NCBI GenBank assembly: GCA_023091665.1
Contig: JALJCQ010000033.1
Span: 248,001-312,000 of the forward strand
Reading direction: 5' to 3'
DNA length: 64,000 nucleotides
From: Pythium myriotylum
Taxonomy: Eukaryota > Oomycota > Peronosporomycetes > Pythiales > Pythiaceae
Below are positions 1-10,475 of this stretch, piece by piece. Each line of letters opens with the position of its first letter. Position 1 is the stretch's first letter. The notes under the pieces are model-generated. The model did not search any database, was not told the origin of the DNA, and saw only the letters and a program-made list of their open reading frames with translations. The position numbers and the translations under genes were made by a program.

Positions 1-229
1 ACTCCTGCTTTGCAGACTTCATGAGTCAGCTGATGCGACGCTCAAATCTCCAGGTGAGGAACTGTGTTTAATGCTGGCTACGTAGAAAACTTCACTAACG
101 AATATTTCTCCTCGGCAGCGTGATGCTCATTTGTCGAACTTGTGCACTCGACTCGACTACAATGGATTCTACGCCGAGAAGGCAAAAACACAACAAGGTC
201 GACAATATCAGCAACAGCGAGGTCTGTAG
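1..229 (+). CDS. 3' end of an unidentified gene (partial)
   Basis: The window opens inside a gene. An open frame runs through a probable donor at 54 (cag then gtgagg). It resumes after the acceptor at 117-118 and ends with TAG at 227-229. The two exons join in phase and give a polar tail of about 50 residues that includes the segments DFMSQLMRRSNLQ and RLDYNGFYAEKAK and a Gln-rich end. I do not recognise the family from this piece. The stop lies only 70 bp from the stop of the convergent TMEM115-like gene, typical of tight tail-to-tail packing here. Confidence 0.5.
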
Positions 230-299
230 TCATATTTCAACGCGGTGTTTTCTTCAGCCATCGTTGTATTGTCAAGAGGTCAAAGAACATTGAACTTGG

Positions 300-1771
300 T
301 CACATTTCGTCATCGTTAACTTCGGAGAGATCGGGCCCAACACTCCGTGGCACTCCATTTTGGGCACTAGCGAGTTTGGCCAGCTTCTCGTCAAGTGCCT
401 TCATAGCTCGTGCCCTGTTCAAAAGCAGTTGCATCATTAGAAGAGTGGTCACAGCCCACGTAACAACGAGACGTACTTCCGCCGTTCAGCGATCGGGTCC
501 TCCTGAGTGTTCTAATCCGCAGATAACTGAGTTAATGATTGCGAAACACCAAGCTCCAGACTACAGAGCAGAACGTACGGTCACGATCGGAAGCGTTGGC
601 TTCGCCTTTGCTGCACGATTCTTGAAGTACCCACAAAGCTTGACGACGTTGAAACAGAAGTTCGCGAAAGGACCGACGACAGATCTTTTTGAATACGCAA
701 AGATTATATAGTGAGCATGAAAACATAATAAAGCCTTCAACAGATTAGACGTACCCGCAAAAGTCAGGAAGGAGTGTGACGAGTGCGAAGTCGTCGGAGA
801 CATCCCCGACCGTATTGTCCAAATTTTTGTTCAAAAAGCGAAGATAATACCATCCGAGGTAGCCACCAAGTACCGAGTAAGGACCTGCACCGATCAAGGA
901 CACACGCAGCGGCACCGAGGAAGTCGTTACTGCGAGGAGTGTGCACAGCGAAAAGAACAACGTCGCCGTGAGAGGATAGAACTAAAGAAAAGAACAGTAC
1001 TGAGATCACCCAGCCTTCTGCAGGGAATAATCCTTCCACATACCCGAAGCTTGAGTGCCGGTAGGATGGGAGCCGTCGCGTGCGGGTTTGGCTTCATGAA
1101 GGCGACGAGTAAGGCAGTGATACCACCCGAGAATCCAGATAATCCTGACTTGCTACATGGAGAAAAGGTACTATTTGGATCGAATTCCAAGGTCGATATG
1201 ACACAGAAACGTACAGATACACAGGCTCGCGGAAAATAATATACAAGCTGAAGAGCTCGATGAAAATGATGAGACTGGCGACCACATTGACGAAGACCAG
1301 GAGCTTCACGAATCCGATCGCGCCGAGATCAGGCTCAACGCGTTTAGCTAGACCCAGCGCCACGGGTAGAACTGCGATTAGCTGTTCGAATGGGTTTCGA
1401 AGGATCAGATGACGCATCAACAGCTTTATCCATGTCTTGCAGCAGTACCTGGAGGAGATGCGGGTGGTAAAAGCCTGCGGTAAAGTAGACCCATGGGCGG
1501 ATGTGCTCCAAGATGACGCTAGAACAAGCCAAAGATATACGCGATGAGACTCCCCTACCAGACCGTTCAGGTTTGATGAAGAGGCGACATACTCAGCGAC
1601 GGACATGGCGAGAATGCCGGCTGGCTCGTCTTTCGGCGAGAAAACCGCGCCGATAATCCACAGCAGGATCAGCAGGAAAACGAGGCCGATGGTCGCGGGG
1701 AGCTACGTGACAGCGCGTTAGACAGCCATCGCGGCCCGCCCACTGGCGTCCACAAGAGCACACACCCGCAT
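300..1771 (-). CDS. TMEM115: TMEM115-like rhomboid-fold Golgi membrane protein, nine exons
   Basis: Splicing in phase gives 311 aa from exons 1771-1766, 1702-1593, 1518-1449, 1381-1215, 1152-1044, 981-755, 684-579, 502-477 and 414-300; all eight introns are GT-AG. The product follows the TMEM115 family from end to end. It has an N-terminal TM helix (PATIGLVFLLILLW), a block ending KRVEPDLGA, a GFSGGITALLVAF helix, and a GYLGWYYLRF helix. The family signature GDVSDDFALVTLLPD follows, then a basic cytosolic tail with AERRKARAMKALDEKL. TMEM115 proteins are catalytically dead rhomboid-fold proteins of the Golgi linked to retrograde traffic. The length is slightly below the human protein (about 350 aa). 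The start exon is only ATG CGG, chosen because it is the in-phase donor upstream of the first helix; this is the least certain part. Confidence 0.88.
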
Positions 1772-2152
1772 TCTGCTCCAGCCTTGTGCCTTGGGCGTTG
1801 CCTTGAAGCACGTTTCAGACGGTGGAATGCCACTAAGTGCGCGTTCGGAAAAAGTACGCACTTCGAATTTTACAATTTCTTGCAGAGGTAAATTACAAAT
1901 CCTCTTCAAATTCTACCTCGTTTCTATGGCACACAGCACCTTTGAATTATAATTTGGCGCCCATCGCTCATGATGGCCGCGACAGCCGTCATTGAGACGA
2001 GGATGTCACAATGCCCTTTATTGCGCAACCTGATGGGCGTGATGTCAACACCAAGAGCTCCACACAAGAAAGTGCGGAGAAGCCCGAGCACGACGCGTGC
2101 GCGAGCCGTCGACGAACCAAGGAGGCACTTTTGAGAGAGAAGAGAAGACAAG
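1772..2152. other. divergent intergenic region
   Basis: About 380 bp lie between the starts of the TMEM115-like gene (minus) and the glutamine amidotransferase gene (plus). It should hold both promoters. I see no further coding potential and no recognisable element. Confidence 0.5.
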
Positions 2153-2788
2153 ATGGTCGCGACCAAAGTATTGCTCATCGATAACTACGACTCGTTCACG
2201 TACAACCTGTACCAGGTACGAGAGTCTCAGTGGCGGCACGCACGCTGAATCAACTGCTGACCCTCCATGAAGTACATGGCACAGCTAGGTGCAGAGGTAG
2301 ATGTGCGCCGCAATGACCAAGTGACCGTCGAGGAAATCGCAAAGATGGACATCGACCGAATCCTGATCTCCCCTGGCCCTGGGTATCCCAAGGACGCTGG
2401 GATCACACTAGACGTCATCCGCACTTTTGCTGGCAAGCTACCGATCGCGGGTGTTTGCCTCGGACATCAAGCGATCTTTGAAGTGTTTGGAGGCACCGTA
2501 GACCATGCTGGAGAGATTATGCATGGTAAGGCGTCTACTATGGTGAGCGATGGCAAAGGATTCTTCAAGAACATGCCGACTGAGTTCCAGGCGATTCGCT
2601 ACCACTCCCTCGTGGGTCTTCCTGAGACGCTGCCGGACGAGCTCGAGGTAACAGCAACTCTGAAAGGCAGTGACATGATCATGGGTGTACGCCACAAGAA
2701 GTACAAGATTGAGGGTGTGCAGTTCCACCCTGAGAGTATCCTCACAGAGAACGGCATGACCATGATCAACAATTTCTTGGAAATGTAA
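2153..2788 (+). CDS. trpG: Anthranilate synthase component II (glutamine amidotransferase)
   Basis: Two exons (2153-2215 and 2273-2788) separated by a 57-nt GT-AG intron give 192 aa, the usual length of a stand-alone TrpG/PabA subunit. Exon 1 supplies the family start KVLLIDNYDSFTYNLYQ. Exon 2 contains ISPGPGYP, the nucleophile motif GVCLGHQ with its catalytic Cys, and VQFHPES with the catalytic His and Glu. The enzyme releases ammonia from glutamine for anthranilate synthase component I in tryptophan synthesis; a role with aminodeoxychorismate synthase in folate synthesis is the alternative. Because it is a class I amidotransferase on its own, the synthase subunit must be encoded elsewhere. 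The ATG is preceded by gacaag, and no upstream in-frame alternative is needed. Confidence 0.93.
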
Positions 2789-2977
2789 CTGAAAGCGACA
2801 GTAGAGCTGCTGCTACTCGACTGATCGTCTGATGAAATATAAACGTACCGTATTGGAAAGCAAATTAGCGGTAGGTCACAAAGTCAGCGGCAGCGTGTCA
2901 TTTCTGATTGCTTATCGATTCACAGCACGAGGGTACACACAGTCAGAGAGAGCAGAAGGCAGGCCTGCTCTCCAATT

Positions 2978-4587
2978 CTAGTCTTCTGCAAATGCAAACT
3001 CTAGCTCACTATCCCCGTTTTGACCAGAGGCGGAGGCAATCGTAGGTAGCTGCTCGACGACATCCGCATTGTCCGTTGTCCATGTGAGGAAACGCTGAAA
3101 CTGCTGTGCTGTCATAGTATTGCGAGTGTGCTGAAGCAAGCTCTGAAACACACGCATGAAAGACAAAGTAAGAGCACCGCTGCAACACCAGTAAGATGGC
3201 CTTCCATACCTCAATTCCAGGGAAATACAACCAGTCATGTACTCGTAGTGCTGAAAAACATTTCGCAATGGCGTCCAGCTTCCGCGTCTCTTCCCGTGTG
3301 TGGTGCGCCAAGCTTTGAAGATGCCGGCACTGCTCATCGGATAACCGCAACTGTGTGCGCAGCGTATTGAACAGCTCTGAGTTCTCTGACGCGGCTGCGA
3401 TCAGCACTTGATTCTCAAGGTTTGCTTTTCGGATCTACGAGGCCAAAAGCTGCGTTAGTGTCCAACAACAAAAACGACCGGAGGAAGACGGAAGCACATA
3501 CAGCAGTGGTATTTTGCAAATGTTGTCCGAGGATTCGACCAAGTAGCTCCGTCTTTGCTTCCTTCGACATGGTTGCGTGCCGAAGATGCTCTCCACCATT
3601 GTAATCTAAGTGCACATATCGATCGCTGTCAGATACACAACTGCGATACCGAGACGTGATGATACGATTCATACCCAACGCAGTCTGTAAATCCTGAGGT
3701 TGGCCGGCGCCAAATGAGTGAGCCTTGAGCAAATTCAGCGAGTTCTCGAGCTTGGAAACCTCGCCTTCATACGTCTCGACCATATTCTTTTTCTTTTCTC
3801 GGCGAACACGAGCTGACGCACGGTTCCGCTCGAGACGGCGTTGCCGGCGGTCATCTTCTTCTTGAAGTTTCTGATAAATGGACAACAGATCTGGAGTCTG
3901 CATAATCTGTTTGATTTGCTCGGACCCCACAAGCGACGGGTCCGTGCCACTCACGCGCGCTAGCAGCGTCGCATCCATCGTGAGCCCTCCTGTGCTTGCT
4001 GCAAACTGAGCGGCCGAAATCCCAGCGATTTCAGTCGGAGGCGACGGCTTTTTCTCGTCACCGGAGCTGTTGTACTGTGCGTTACTGGCCGCATACGCTG
4101 CTTGCGCGGCTGCCATTGACGGCGCATCTGAGAACGTCATGCTCCGCATGCCAGTCGACGGGCTCGGCTGCTTGGCTGTGCGACTGGGCTGCGCAGAGGC
4201 TCCCTTCTGTCGATTCGCCTGTCCAGCGCCACCTGCAGTTGCCGTGGTCACGGGCGGATTGGGCGCGCTCGGGTTGGCGGCGAACAAGAAGTGCGGCGGC
4301 GTCTTCCATTGTCCTTGCGGCGCCTGTCGCTTGGCCGAGCTCGGCATGGCGTCGCCGGCGCTCGAGATGCTCGTGGTGGCGAACTGCGCGTGGAGGTCTT
4401 CGGGACGCGAGCCCACGGGTATGTGCGGGAAGCCAAAGGGCGTCTGCATCGGGTGCGGCTGCTGCGGTGGGTTGGGCGGCACGTAGGACGGCAGCGACGT
4501 GGGCAGGTCGCCGTCGGCGTCGCCACTGCCGCTCAGGTAGCCGCCGCTGCCGTACTGCGCCGGCGTGTTGTAGCTCGGGTTCTGCAT
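2978..4587 (-). CDS. bZIP transcription factor
   Basis: Three exons (4587-3502, 3434-3210, 3142-2978) join in phase to give 491 aa. The N-terminal half is low complexity, rich in Pro, Gln, Ser and Ala. A basic region follows around residues 245-265 (ERNRASARVRREKKK). It keeps the invariant Asn and Arg of N-x7-R and leads into a short zipper (VETYEGEVSKLENSLNLLKAHS). The C-terminal half (SKEAKTELLGRILGQHL, then LRTQLRLSDEQCRHLQSL) is helical and resembles regions seen beside the bZIP in other oomycete factors; this is recalled from general familiarity and not searched. The open frame extends upstream of 4587, but MQNPSYNTP is taken as the start because the sequence before it looks like untranslated leader. 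It is head to head with EXO1. Confidence 0.85.
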
Positions 4588-4828
4588 GGCGCGCGCCCCG
4601 AGACGAGAGAAGCGGTTTCTCCACCGTGACACGGAACGCGCCCTTCTTGCTCTGGCCGGGACAGTTACGCGGTCGGGCGGACAGGGGGTACGTGGGGGCG
4701 TACCCCCCGCCGGCCCTGACTCGTGCAACGTGTCGATGCTCGCGCGTCACTTGCGCAATTCGATGACGCTGATTGCATCACGAGGAAACCGGTTCTAATA
4801 CCGGTTATTGCGTATAGGGAATGGTGTA

Positions 4829-4842
4829 CTGCAAAACATTAC
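4829..4842 (+). repeat. left terminal inverted repeat of the TA-flanked element
   Basis: CTGCAAAACATTAC lies directly after TA at 4827-4828. Its exact reverse complement is at 5412-5425. Confidence 0.9.
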
Positions 4843-5411
4843 ATGTAAGCGACGCCTGTGTTTTTTGTTTCAACGAAAAACCTCGTTGAGCCTCCCAAAG
4901 AGAAAAAACCCCATGTTTGAGTTCCATACAAACCCAAAACGCAAATGTTGAGAAACAAAAGTATATTTTGGGTTTACATCAAATCGACACATCCGACTCA
5001 CAGTCGGAATCCGACACACCACGCTCGACAACATCTTCGTCTTCAGCGACGACGCATTCGATAGGAACCGCACCCAGCACGCGCGCATGTTGTTCTTGTA
5101 CGGTCGAAACCACGACACATCTGCCGGCTGGCAGACACCAGTGAGGCCGGGCGGGACTCCCGAAAGTAGTTGATCACCTCTAGCTTCTTCTTGGGCGTTT
5201 CCGCCTCTCGGGCGTGCTGGCGAGGTGGAGCAGGTGGCTTGTCGGGGTTGCGTGCGGTCCGCGCCATTTTGATGGGCTCCGAGTACTGTATCGCGCGATT
5301 TTGGCAAAAAAAATCCCGCCATTTGGGAATGTCGCTTATATGAAATGCCCATGAGTCCATCCTCAATAGTGAGGTTTTTTCGGTGTCGCTTATAAATTTT
5401 GCCGCTTATAA

Positions 5412-5425
5412 GTAATGTTTTGCAG
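5412..5425 (-). repeat. right terminal inverted repeat of the TA-flanked element
   Basis: GTAATGTTTTGCAG is followed by TA at 5426-5427 and is the exact reverse complement of 4829-4842. Just inside this end, the octamer cgcttata occurs repeatedly. Confidence 0.9.
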
Positions 5426-5496
5426 TATACTGTATACTTTCCACTCTTGGTTTTTGGCGGGAACCGATCGACGGAAGCTCGGGATTCGAACCAAGC

Positions 5497-7402
5497 ATGG
5501 GGATCGACGGCCTACTCCGACAGCTCAAAGACGCGGTTCTGGAGACCCATCTGCGTCGCTACAGCGGGCAGACGGTCGTCGTGGACGCGTTCTCGTGGCT
5601 CCACAAAGCGTACGTGCGGACTCGCGATGCTCACACAGTCCAAAGGGGTCTGACCACGCCAGCGTAGATGCTACGGATGTGCGTTTGAGCTCGCCACGGG
5701 CAAAGAGACGGACGCGTACGTGCGCTACATGCTCCGGAAAGTTGATCTGCTGCGCAGCTGCGGCGTCGATGAGGTGATTCTCGTGTTCGATGGCGATCGT
5801 CTGCCGCTCAAAGCTGCAACGCACTCGAAACGCAGCGACAGCAAGCGAGAGAACCGCGAGCTCGCGTTTCAGAGCATGGCCGACGCAAAGCGCCTCGATG
5901 GCACGGCACGACAGGACGAAATAGCCAAGGCATACTCACATTTCCAGCGCGCTGTGTCCATTACTCCTGAGGTTGTGAGCACTGTCATGCACGCTCTGCG
6001 CCAAGCGAACGTCCGATTCGTGGTCGCCCCTTTCGAGGCCGATGCCCAGATGGTGTGGATGTGTAAGGCTGGACTCGCACAGGCCATCGTGACCGAGGAC
6101 TCCGATGTGCTCGTGTACTGCTTAGCGGCCAGCGTTGACTGCCACGTCCTGTTCAAGCTCGACGATGGGGGCATGGCTCAGGCCCTCTCGCGCCAATTGC
6201 TCCATGAGCGCACGGCAAAAAGCGACAACGCGTTTCTCAAGAAGATCCACCACCTCACCACAGGTGAAAAGGACGCCACACGGATGTTTGTTCAATTCTG
6301 CGCTCTCGCAGGCTGCGATTTCCTCGAGTCGTTGCCAAACATGGGCGTCGTTGTAAGCTCCTCTCTCACAATACATGCCATCTTACTCGGCTCTAACCAG
6401 GCATCATGCCCTATGTAGACAGCCCTCAAACATATTTTCAGTTTCCGCGGTGCACCGAGTTCGGTGCGGGTACAGCGTTTGCTCAGCAAACTCACCTCAA
6501 CTGGTACCAAGGTGCCGCCCACATTCTACAAACAATTCCAGCAAACCGAGAGCATCTTCTACCACCACATTGTGTTCAACTCAATCTCACAGACTTGTGA
6601 GTTCTTGGTTGATGAGTCGCACCCACAGTGCCATCCTGACGTGTATGCTCGAGTCAAAGAGTCGCTGGGCATTACTGCTAGCAACTCATGTCTCCACTCT
6701 ATTGATCCGTCACCCAGCTTCCTTGGGTCAGTCCCGCACCGGGAGATCATGATTGCGGTGTTCAATGGGACAGTATGCTCTCGGACAAAACATCCGCTCT
6801 CAAGCAATGCAGACGGTGAATCTCTGAATGAGTCAAACTACACTACAGCCCATACTGGTCATGACGACGCCGACGAAGTACCTGCTGTGAGCACAGGACG
6901 ACCGCCTCAATCCAAGATGGTGGTTGACCCAGTCGCTGAAGAGCGAAAACAGCTCCAACGCGCACAGCAACGAGATGCGACGATGCGAAGCCTTCTTGTT
7001 TCCTACGGCGCGTCAATAGAGCGGCCATCTGCAGCTGATAGAGCGGAGTCTCGATCTGATCTTTCGGTCGAACTCGCTTCAAGGGTGAATGATGCACCAA
7101 CAAGACAACTTCCCCAGAACAAACGCTCTTTTGAGAGTCTGTCAGCAGGAACATCACGGACGGTCTACTCGATGAAGGAACTTGCGCAACGCCACGCTCG
7201 TGAGGGACAGGCAACCACATTAACAAAACCCTCCCTAACTTCAAAACCGCACCTTAGTCATGGTGCAGTGAAGCCTGCAAGCAAGGCACCCGAATCAGCA
7301 AGGAAAAGAAAGCTTGCAGGCAAAAACTCCTCGATTTCCTCCTCAAGAGCTTCATTATCCCCAGGCGCCAATACACTACTAAACTTCTTCAGCAAAACGT
7401 GA
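5497..7402 (+). CDS. EXO1: Exonuclease 1 (XPG/Rad2 family nuclease)
   Basis: Three exons (5497-5609, 5668-6352, 6419-7402) give 593 aa. The start MGIDGLLRQLKDA and the following DAFSWLHK match the XPG N domain, where the N-terminal Gly and first Asp enter the active site. ILVFDGDRLPLK, APFEADAQMVW and VTEDSDVLVY carry the further metal-binding acidic residues. CALAGCDFLESLPNMGV begins the helix-two-turn-helix DNA-binding region. The C-terminal 250 residues are divergent and probably disordered, as is usual for EXO1 partner-binding tails. EXO1 resects DNA ends 5' to 3' in mismatch repair and recombination. The gene starts only 71 bp after the transposon remnant, so part of its promoter probably derives from that element. 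Confidence 0.93.
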
Positions 7403-7585
7403 AACCGAGAGATGTGATACCATCTCAAGCGCGATGTTCCTGTCTCGGTCCTCTGCTCCTGGTCGTGGTGTGGCGATAATGCAAGGAGGACATGGCCATC
7501 TTTACCAAGCGTTTTAATTCTGAGTTCCGCAAGTGGTGTTGCAATCGAGAGAAGTGATGATAGCATTAGCTGTTACGCAAGGTGT

Positions 7586-9217
7586 TTACAGTGTCTCGGT
7601 GGCCATATCGCTTGGCACACCGTCCAATTTGACGTTTTCGAGTTCTACGGACAACTTGGCGGCGACGTCAGCGAGCTTCTCATGGCTCGCAATTTTCCAG
7701 CACCCTTCCATAATCTCCACAGCAGTGTCGAATAGCTGACGACCCGTGGATTCTTCGTAGTGATGGCTCATACTGTAACCCGTTTGCTCCACTGATGTAG
7801 CATAGAACAAGCACGCCGCAGCGAGGAATGGGACGTGGCCAGTGTAGTTGAGGGACTCAACTGTGAGCTCACCGGATCGGAATGCGTGCTTCTGAGTGTG
7901 ACCGTACTTTCCTAAGCTCGAGATGTCCACGTCTGCAAGGTTCGATGCTTTGATCGTGAACTCGTCTGCCAGCGTGGGGTCCGATTCGCGGCTGAAGTGC
8001 TGGTCCAGCATAATTAAGGGCAGTGCTATCGTGGGAAAGCTTGTAGCTGTCGCCTCCGCTCTCGCTTTCAAATCTCTCGCAAGATCCCAGAACTTCTGGG
8101 TCGGAACATTGATCGTTGGCACGGTCATCTCGCTTGCAGTGATGAAGCAGCCAACAGCCGCTGGGTCAATCGGGTTGGCGACGCGGTTGCGCATATTGAA
8201 ATTCATGTACAATGCGAGCTTGAAGGCCTCATCGTCCTTCGACTCAGAAGTGATAATGTAGCTGAGAAATATAGACGCAGCGAACGCGCCGAAGAAAGTC
8301 GTGCCTTCTTCACGGCACTTGGCGACAATTCTCGAGAGGTTTTCCTTCGATCCGTCGGCGAAGAGAATTGTTGAAGGATTCTTTGGCGGGTTAACAAACC
8401 GAAAGTCCTCTTGAAGCTTGTTGGGTAGGAGAAGGTGCTCGAACTTTGGTGCGAGGTTTAGGAGCATGCGTATGCCATAGTTCATGGTAAATCGCAACAC
8501 CGGACTCAGAAGCGGGTGGCCATCGAGAACGTAATCCAAGAGTGATCGCGTTAGAGGTAACTCCTCTGGGAAGCTTCCCACCGCAGCTTCTCGCGAAGCT
8601 TCGGATGCGAATGTGAGCACGTCGTTGAGGATATTGCTACCAGACTTGCCATCGGATAGGTAGTGGTCCGAGAAGAGCATTAAGCGCGCACGATCGTTGA
8701 TAGTGTCTATCCACACGTGAAGGGTAAACGCGAACTGCGAATAGCGATCGTACGGTGTGTGGCCGACGTCCTGAACAAAAGCCTGATAATCTTGAAGCCC
8801 CTGCGCGTCCGTGTGCTTAAAATGAAGCAGTCGTTGGTTGACGATGTCGTCAACAGTTATAGGCGCCTGGATCTCGCCCATTGCAAACGCATCCTTCACC
8901 ATTTTCATTCGCATGCGAGGATGCTTGTTGAACGTCTTCATGAGTGCGAGCGGGAGGTAGCGCTCCAAGTCCATAGTTTTACCTTGGACGAGCATGACAT
9001 GGGCGACCATGAACCAGTTCTCTTCAGAAAGCGTGAAGCCGCGCTCAATGGATCGCAGTGGCACGCGACAACCTGTGGCTGGTGTGGATGGAGGGGACAT
9101 GGCGTTGGGCATGGTGATAGTTGTGGCGAATGACCAGGAAATTTGAGGAATGGGTCTGGAGCGAGCCTCTGGTGCCATCGGTGCTGTAGACTTGGAGGTG
9201 GACCGAAAGAACCGCAT
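7586..9217 (-). CDS. Condensation-fold CoA-dependent acyltransferase (alcohol acyltransferase-like)
   Basis: A single-exon gene of 543 aa. Residues from about 50 onward have the layout of the condensation/BAHD/PapA superfamily. There is an acceptor-side helix (LERYLPLALMKTFNKHPRMR), a TLHVWID strand, and the catalytic motif SDHYLSDGKS. That motif keeps the His and the DG of HHxxxDG, but the first His is replaced by Asp. The second half contains the FFGAFAASIF helix and a PFLAAACLFYATS strand. Such enzymes move acyl groups from CoA or carrier proteins to alcohols or amines; the substrate cannot be read from sequence. The first 45 residues are Ser/Pro/Ala-rich and might be a targeting peptide, or the true start may be internal. 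It is convergent with EXO1, 183 bp from stop to stop. Confidence 0.7.
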   Translation of the reverse strand: MRFFRSTSKSTAPMAPEARSRPIPQISWSFATTITMPNAMSPPSTPATGCRVPLRSIERGFTLSEENWFMVAHVMLVQGKTMDLERYLPLALMKTFNKHPRMRMKMVKDAFAMGEIQAPITVDDIVNQRLLHFKHTDAQGLQDYQAFVQDVGHTPYDRYSQFAFTLHVWIDTINDRARLMLFSDHYLSDGKSGSNILNDVLTFASEASREAAVGSFPEELPLTRSLLDYVLDGHPLLSPVLRFTMNYGIRMLLNLAPKFEHLLLPNKLQEDFRFVNPPKNPSTILFADGSKENLSRIVAKCREEGTTFFGAFAASIFLSYIITSESKDDEAFKLALYMNFNMRNRVANPIDPAAVGCFITASEMTVPTINVPTQKFWDLARDLKARAEATATSFPTIALPLIMLDQHFSRESDPTLADEFTIKASNLADVDISSLGKYGHTQKHAFRSGELTVESLNYTGHVPFLAAACLFYATSVEQTGYSMSHHYEESTGRQLFDTAVEIMEGCWKIASHEKLADVAAKLSVELENVKLDGVPSDMATETL

Positions 9218-9781
9218 GGTCCCTCATTGAATCCAGCACTTTCTGATCCCTTTCATGGCATCTGGCCAGGTTTACGGCCGCCGCTCACCACCCATGTGGG
9301 CTGCAACCATGTCACCAGGTAAATAGCAAAGCCAATTTCTCACGCGTCAGAACGAACTGATAACATAGACCAGGATGAGACACGGTGATTGTCCAGCTGG
9401 GAACGCGAAGGAATTCAGCAACACGAAGTGTGGACCCACTACAGTAGTGATGCTGAGAAATCGACCCTCACCGAGAGACTCCAGTCCTTCAGTCTCTTCA
9501 CCACCTGCAGGTGTAGTACACGATTGACCGAACAGACAGCGATCAACGTGGGTGCTTGCGTTTCTTCGATGCGATGCACCTGAGCTGACTCTTCAAACGT
9601 CTCGAAAAAATCTCTGCCCACCTTCGAGTAATCCACGAGTCAGGAAGATGGCTTCACCAGCTGCGTGTGGGATTCTGCACTATAATTGACTATATTAGGT
9701 TCGGTCGTCCTATTTTCCAATTCTGCCGTCGAATCAGCCACCATTTGCCTCGCGGATCTTCAAGTGGCAAGACCCAGCACC
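9218..9781. other. divergent intergenic region
   Basis: About 560 bp separate the acyltransferase (minus) from the isochorismatase-like gene (plus). Short open frames here lack family features. I see nothing beyond presumed promoters. Confidence 0.45.
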
Positions 9782-10475
9782 ATGGCCGCGTCGAACCTGC
9801 GCCGCCTCGGCCGCCTCGCGCCCTCCTCAAGCGTGCTCTTCGTCTGTGACATCCAGGAGATCTTCCGCAAGAGCACGTACCAGATGCCGACGCTCATCCA
9901 CGGCATGACGACGCTGGTCGCGGCCGTCAAGGAGCTCCAGGTCCCGGTCGTCGTGACCACGCAGAATGCCGCGCGTCTCGGCGACACGGTCTCGGAGATC
10001 ACGCAAGGATTGAGCGACTACCCGAAAGTAGCGACGTACGACAAGACGCTCTTCTCGATGCTCACGCCAGAGGTCGAGCAGCACGTGAATGCGCTGCCAA
10101 ACCAGCCCAAGTCAGTCATCCTCTGCGGCATCGAAGGACACGTTTGCGTTCTGCAGACATGCCTCGACCTGTTGGACAAAGGATATGACGTCCATGTCGT
10201 CTCGGATGTAGTATCGAGCTCGACTGCCTACAACCGTTCCATGTCGCTTGAGGTAACTGCAGGTGTAGAGTGGAGGAAACTGGAACAAGTACTGACGACT
10301 GAAAACTGATGAGCAGCGCATGCGCCAATCCGGTGCATTTATTACTTCAGTGGAGTCGACCATCTTCCAGCTCGCTGGTGATGCGAAGAACCCTAGCTTC
10401 CGTTCGATCTCCAAGATCATCAAGGAGCACCTCAAGGTTCCGAACGGTTTTGACATTCAGGCGCCGCGCCTGTGA
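9782..10475 (+). CDS. Isochorismatase-like cysteine hydrolase (ISOC1/2 type)
   Basis: Two exons (9782-10252 and 10317-10475) give 209 aa, the normal size for the ISOC1/ISOC2 group. SSVLFVCDIQEIF carries the catalytic Asp, YDKTLFSM the catalytic Lys, and LCGIEGHVCVLQTCLDLL the nucleophilic Cys. After the intron the conserved end reads RMRQSGAFITSVESTIFQLA followed by FRSISKIIKEH. The acceptor at 10316 was preferred over one three bases upstream because it restores the family sequence SLERMRQSG. Members are uncharacterised hydrolases of the isochorismatase fold, often mitochondrial or peroxisomal in eukaryotes. The Ser/Arg/Leu-rich first 16 residues could be a weak mitochondrial signal. Related salicylate-modulating effectors of pathogens have the same fold, but no secretion signal is visible here. 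Confidence 0.85.

Larger units (their letters stand above)
4829..5425 (-). mobile_element. Internally deleted Tc1/mariner/pogo-type element with transposase remnants
   Basis: A 597-bp segment is bounded by perfect 14-bp terminal inverted repeats and flanked on both sides by TA, the target duplication of this superfamily. Similarity continues inward from the termini (aagcgac, then aaaacctc on each arm). On the minus strand it keeps two pieces of a DDE_1/CENP-B-like transposase. One is an N-terminal part with PKKKLEVINYFRES. The other is a C-terminal part reading PPGLTGVCQPADVSWFRPYK, a pattern typical of the end of pogo-type transposases. The frames are broken, and the catalytic core and its acidic residues are missing, so it cannot move by itself. 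It sits in the divergent promoter between the bZIP gene and EXO1, ending 71 bp before the EXO1 ATG. Confidence 0.85.

Noticed and set aside
142..711. 189-codon plus-strand open frame
   Set aside because: It is antisense to the last exons of the TMEM115-like gene, whose spliced product matches its family.
4082..4750. Long overlapping frames on both strands over the bZIP N-terminus
   Set aside because: Arg/Ala-rich shadow frames of a GC-rich low-complexity coding region, without independent features.
5475..5500. gggattcgaacc, resembling a tRNA T-loop on the minus strand
   Set aside because: The flanking bases do not form the T stem, no acceptor stem is present, and it overlaps the EXO1 leader.
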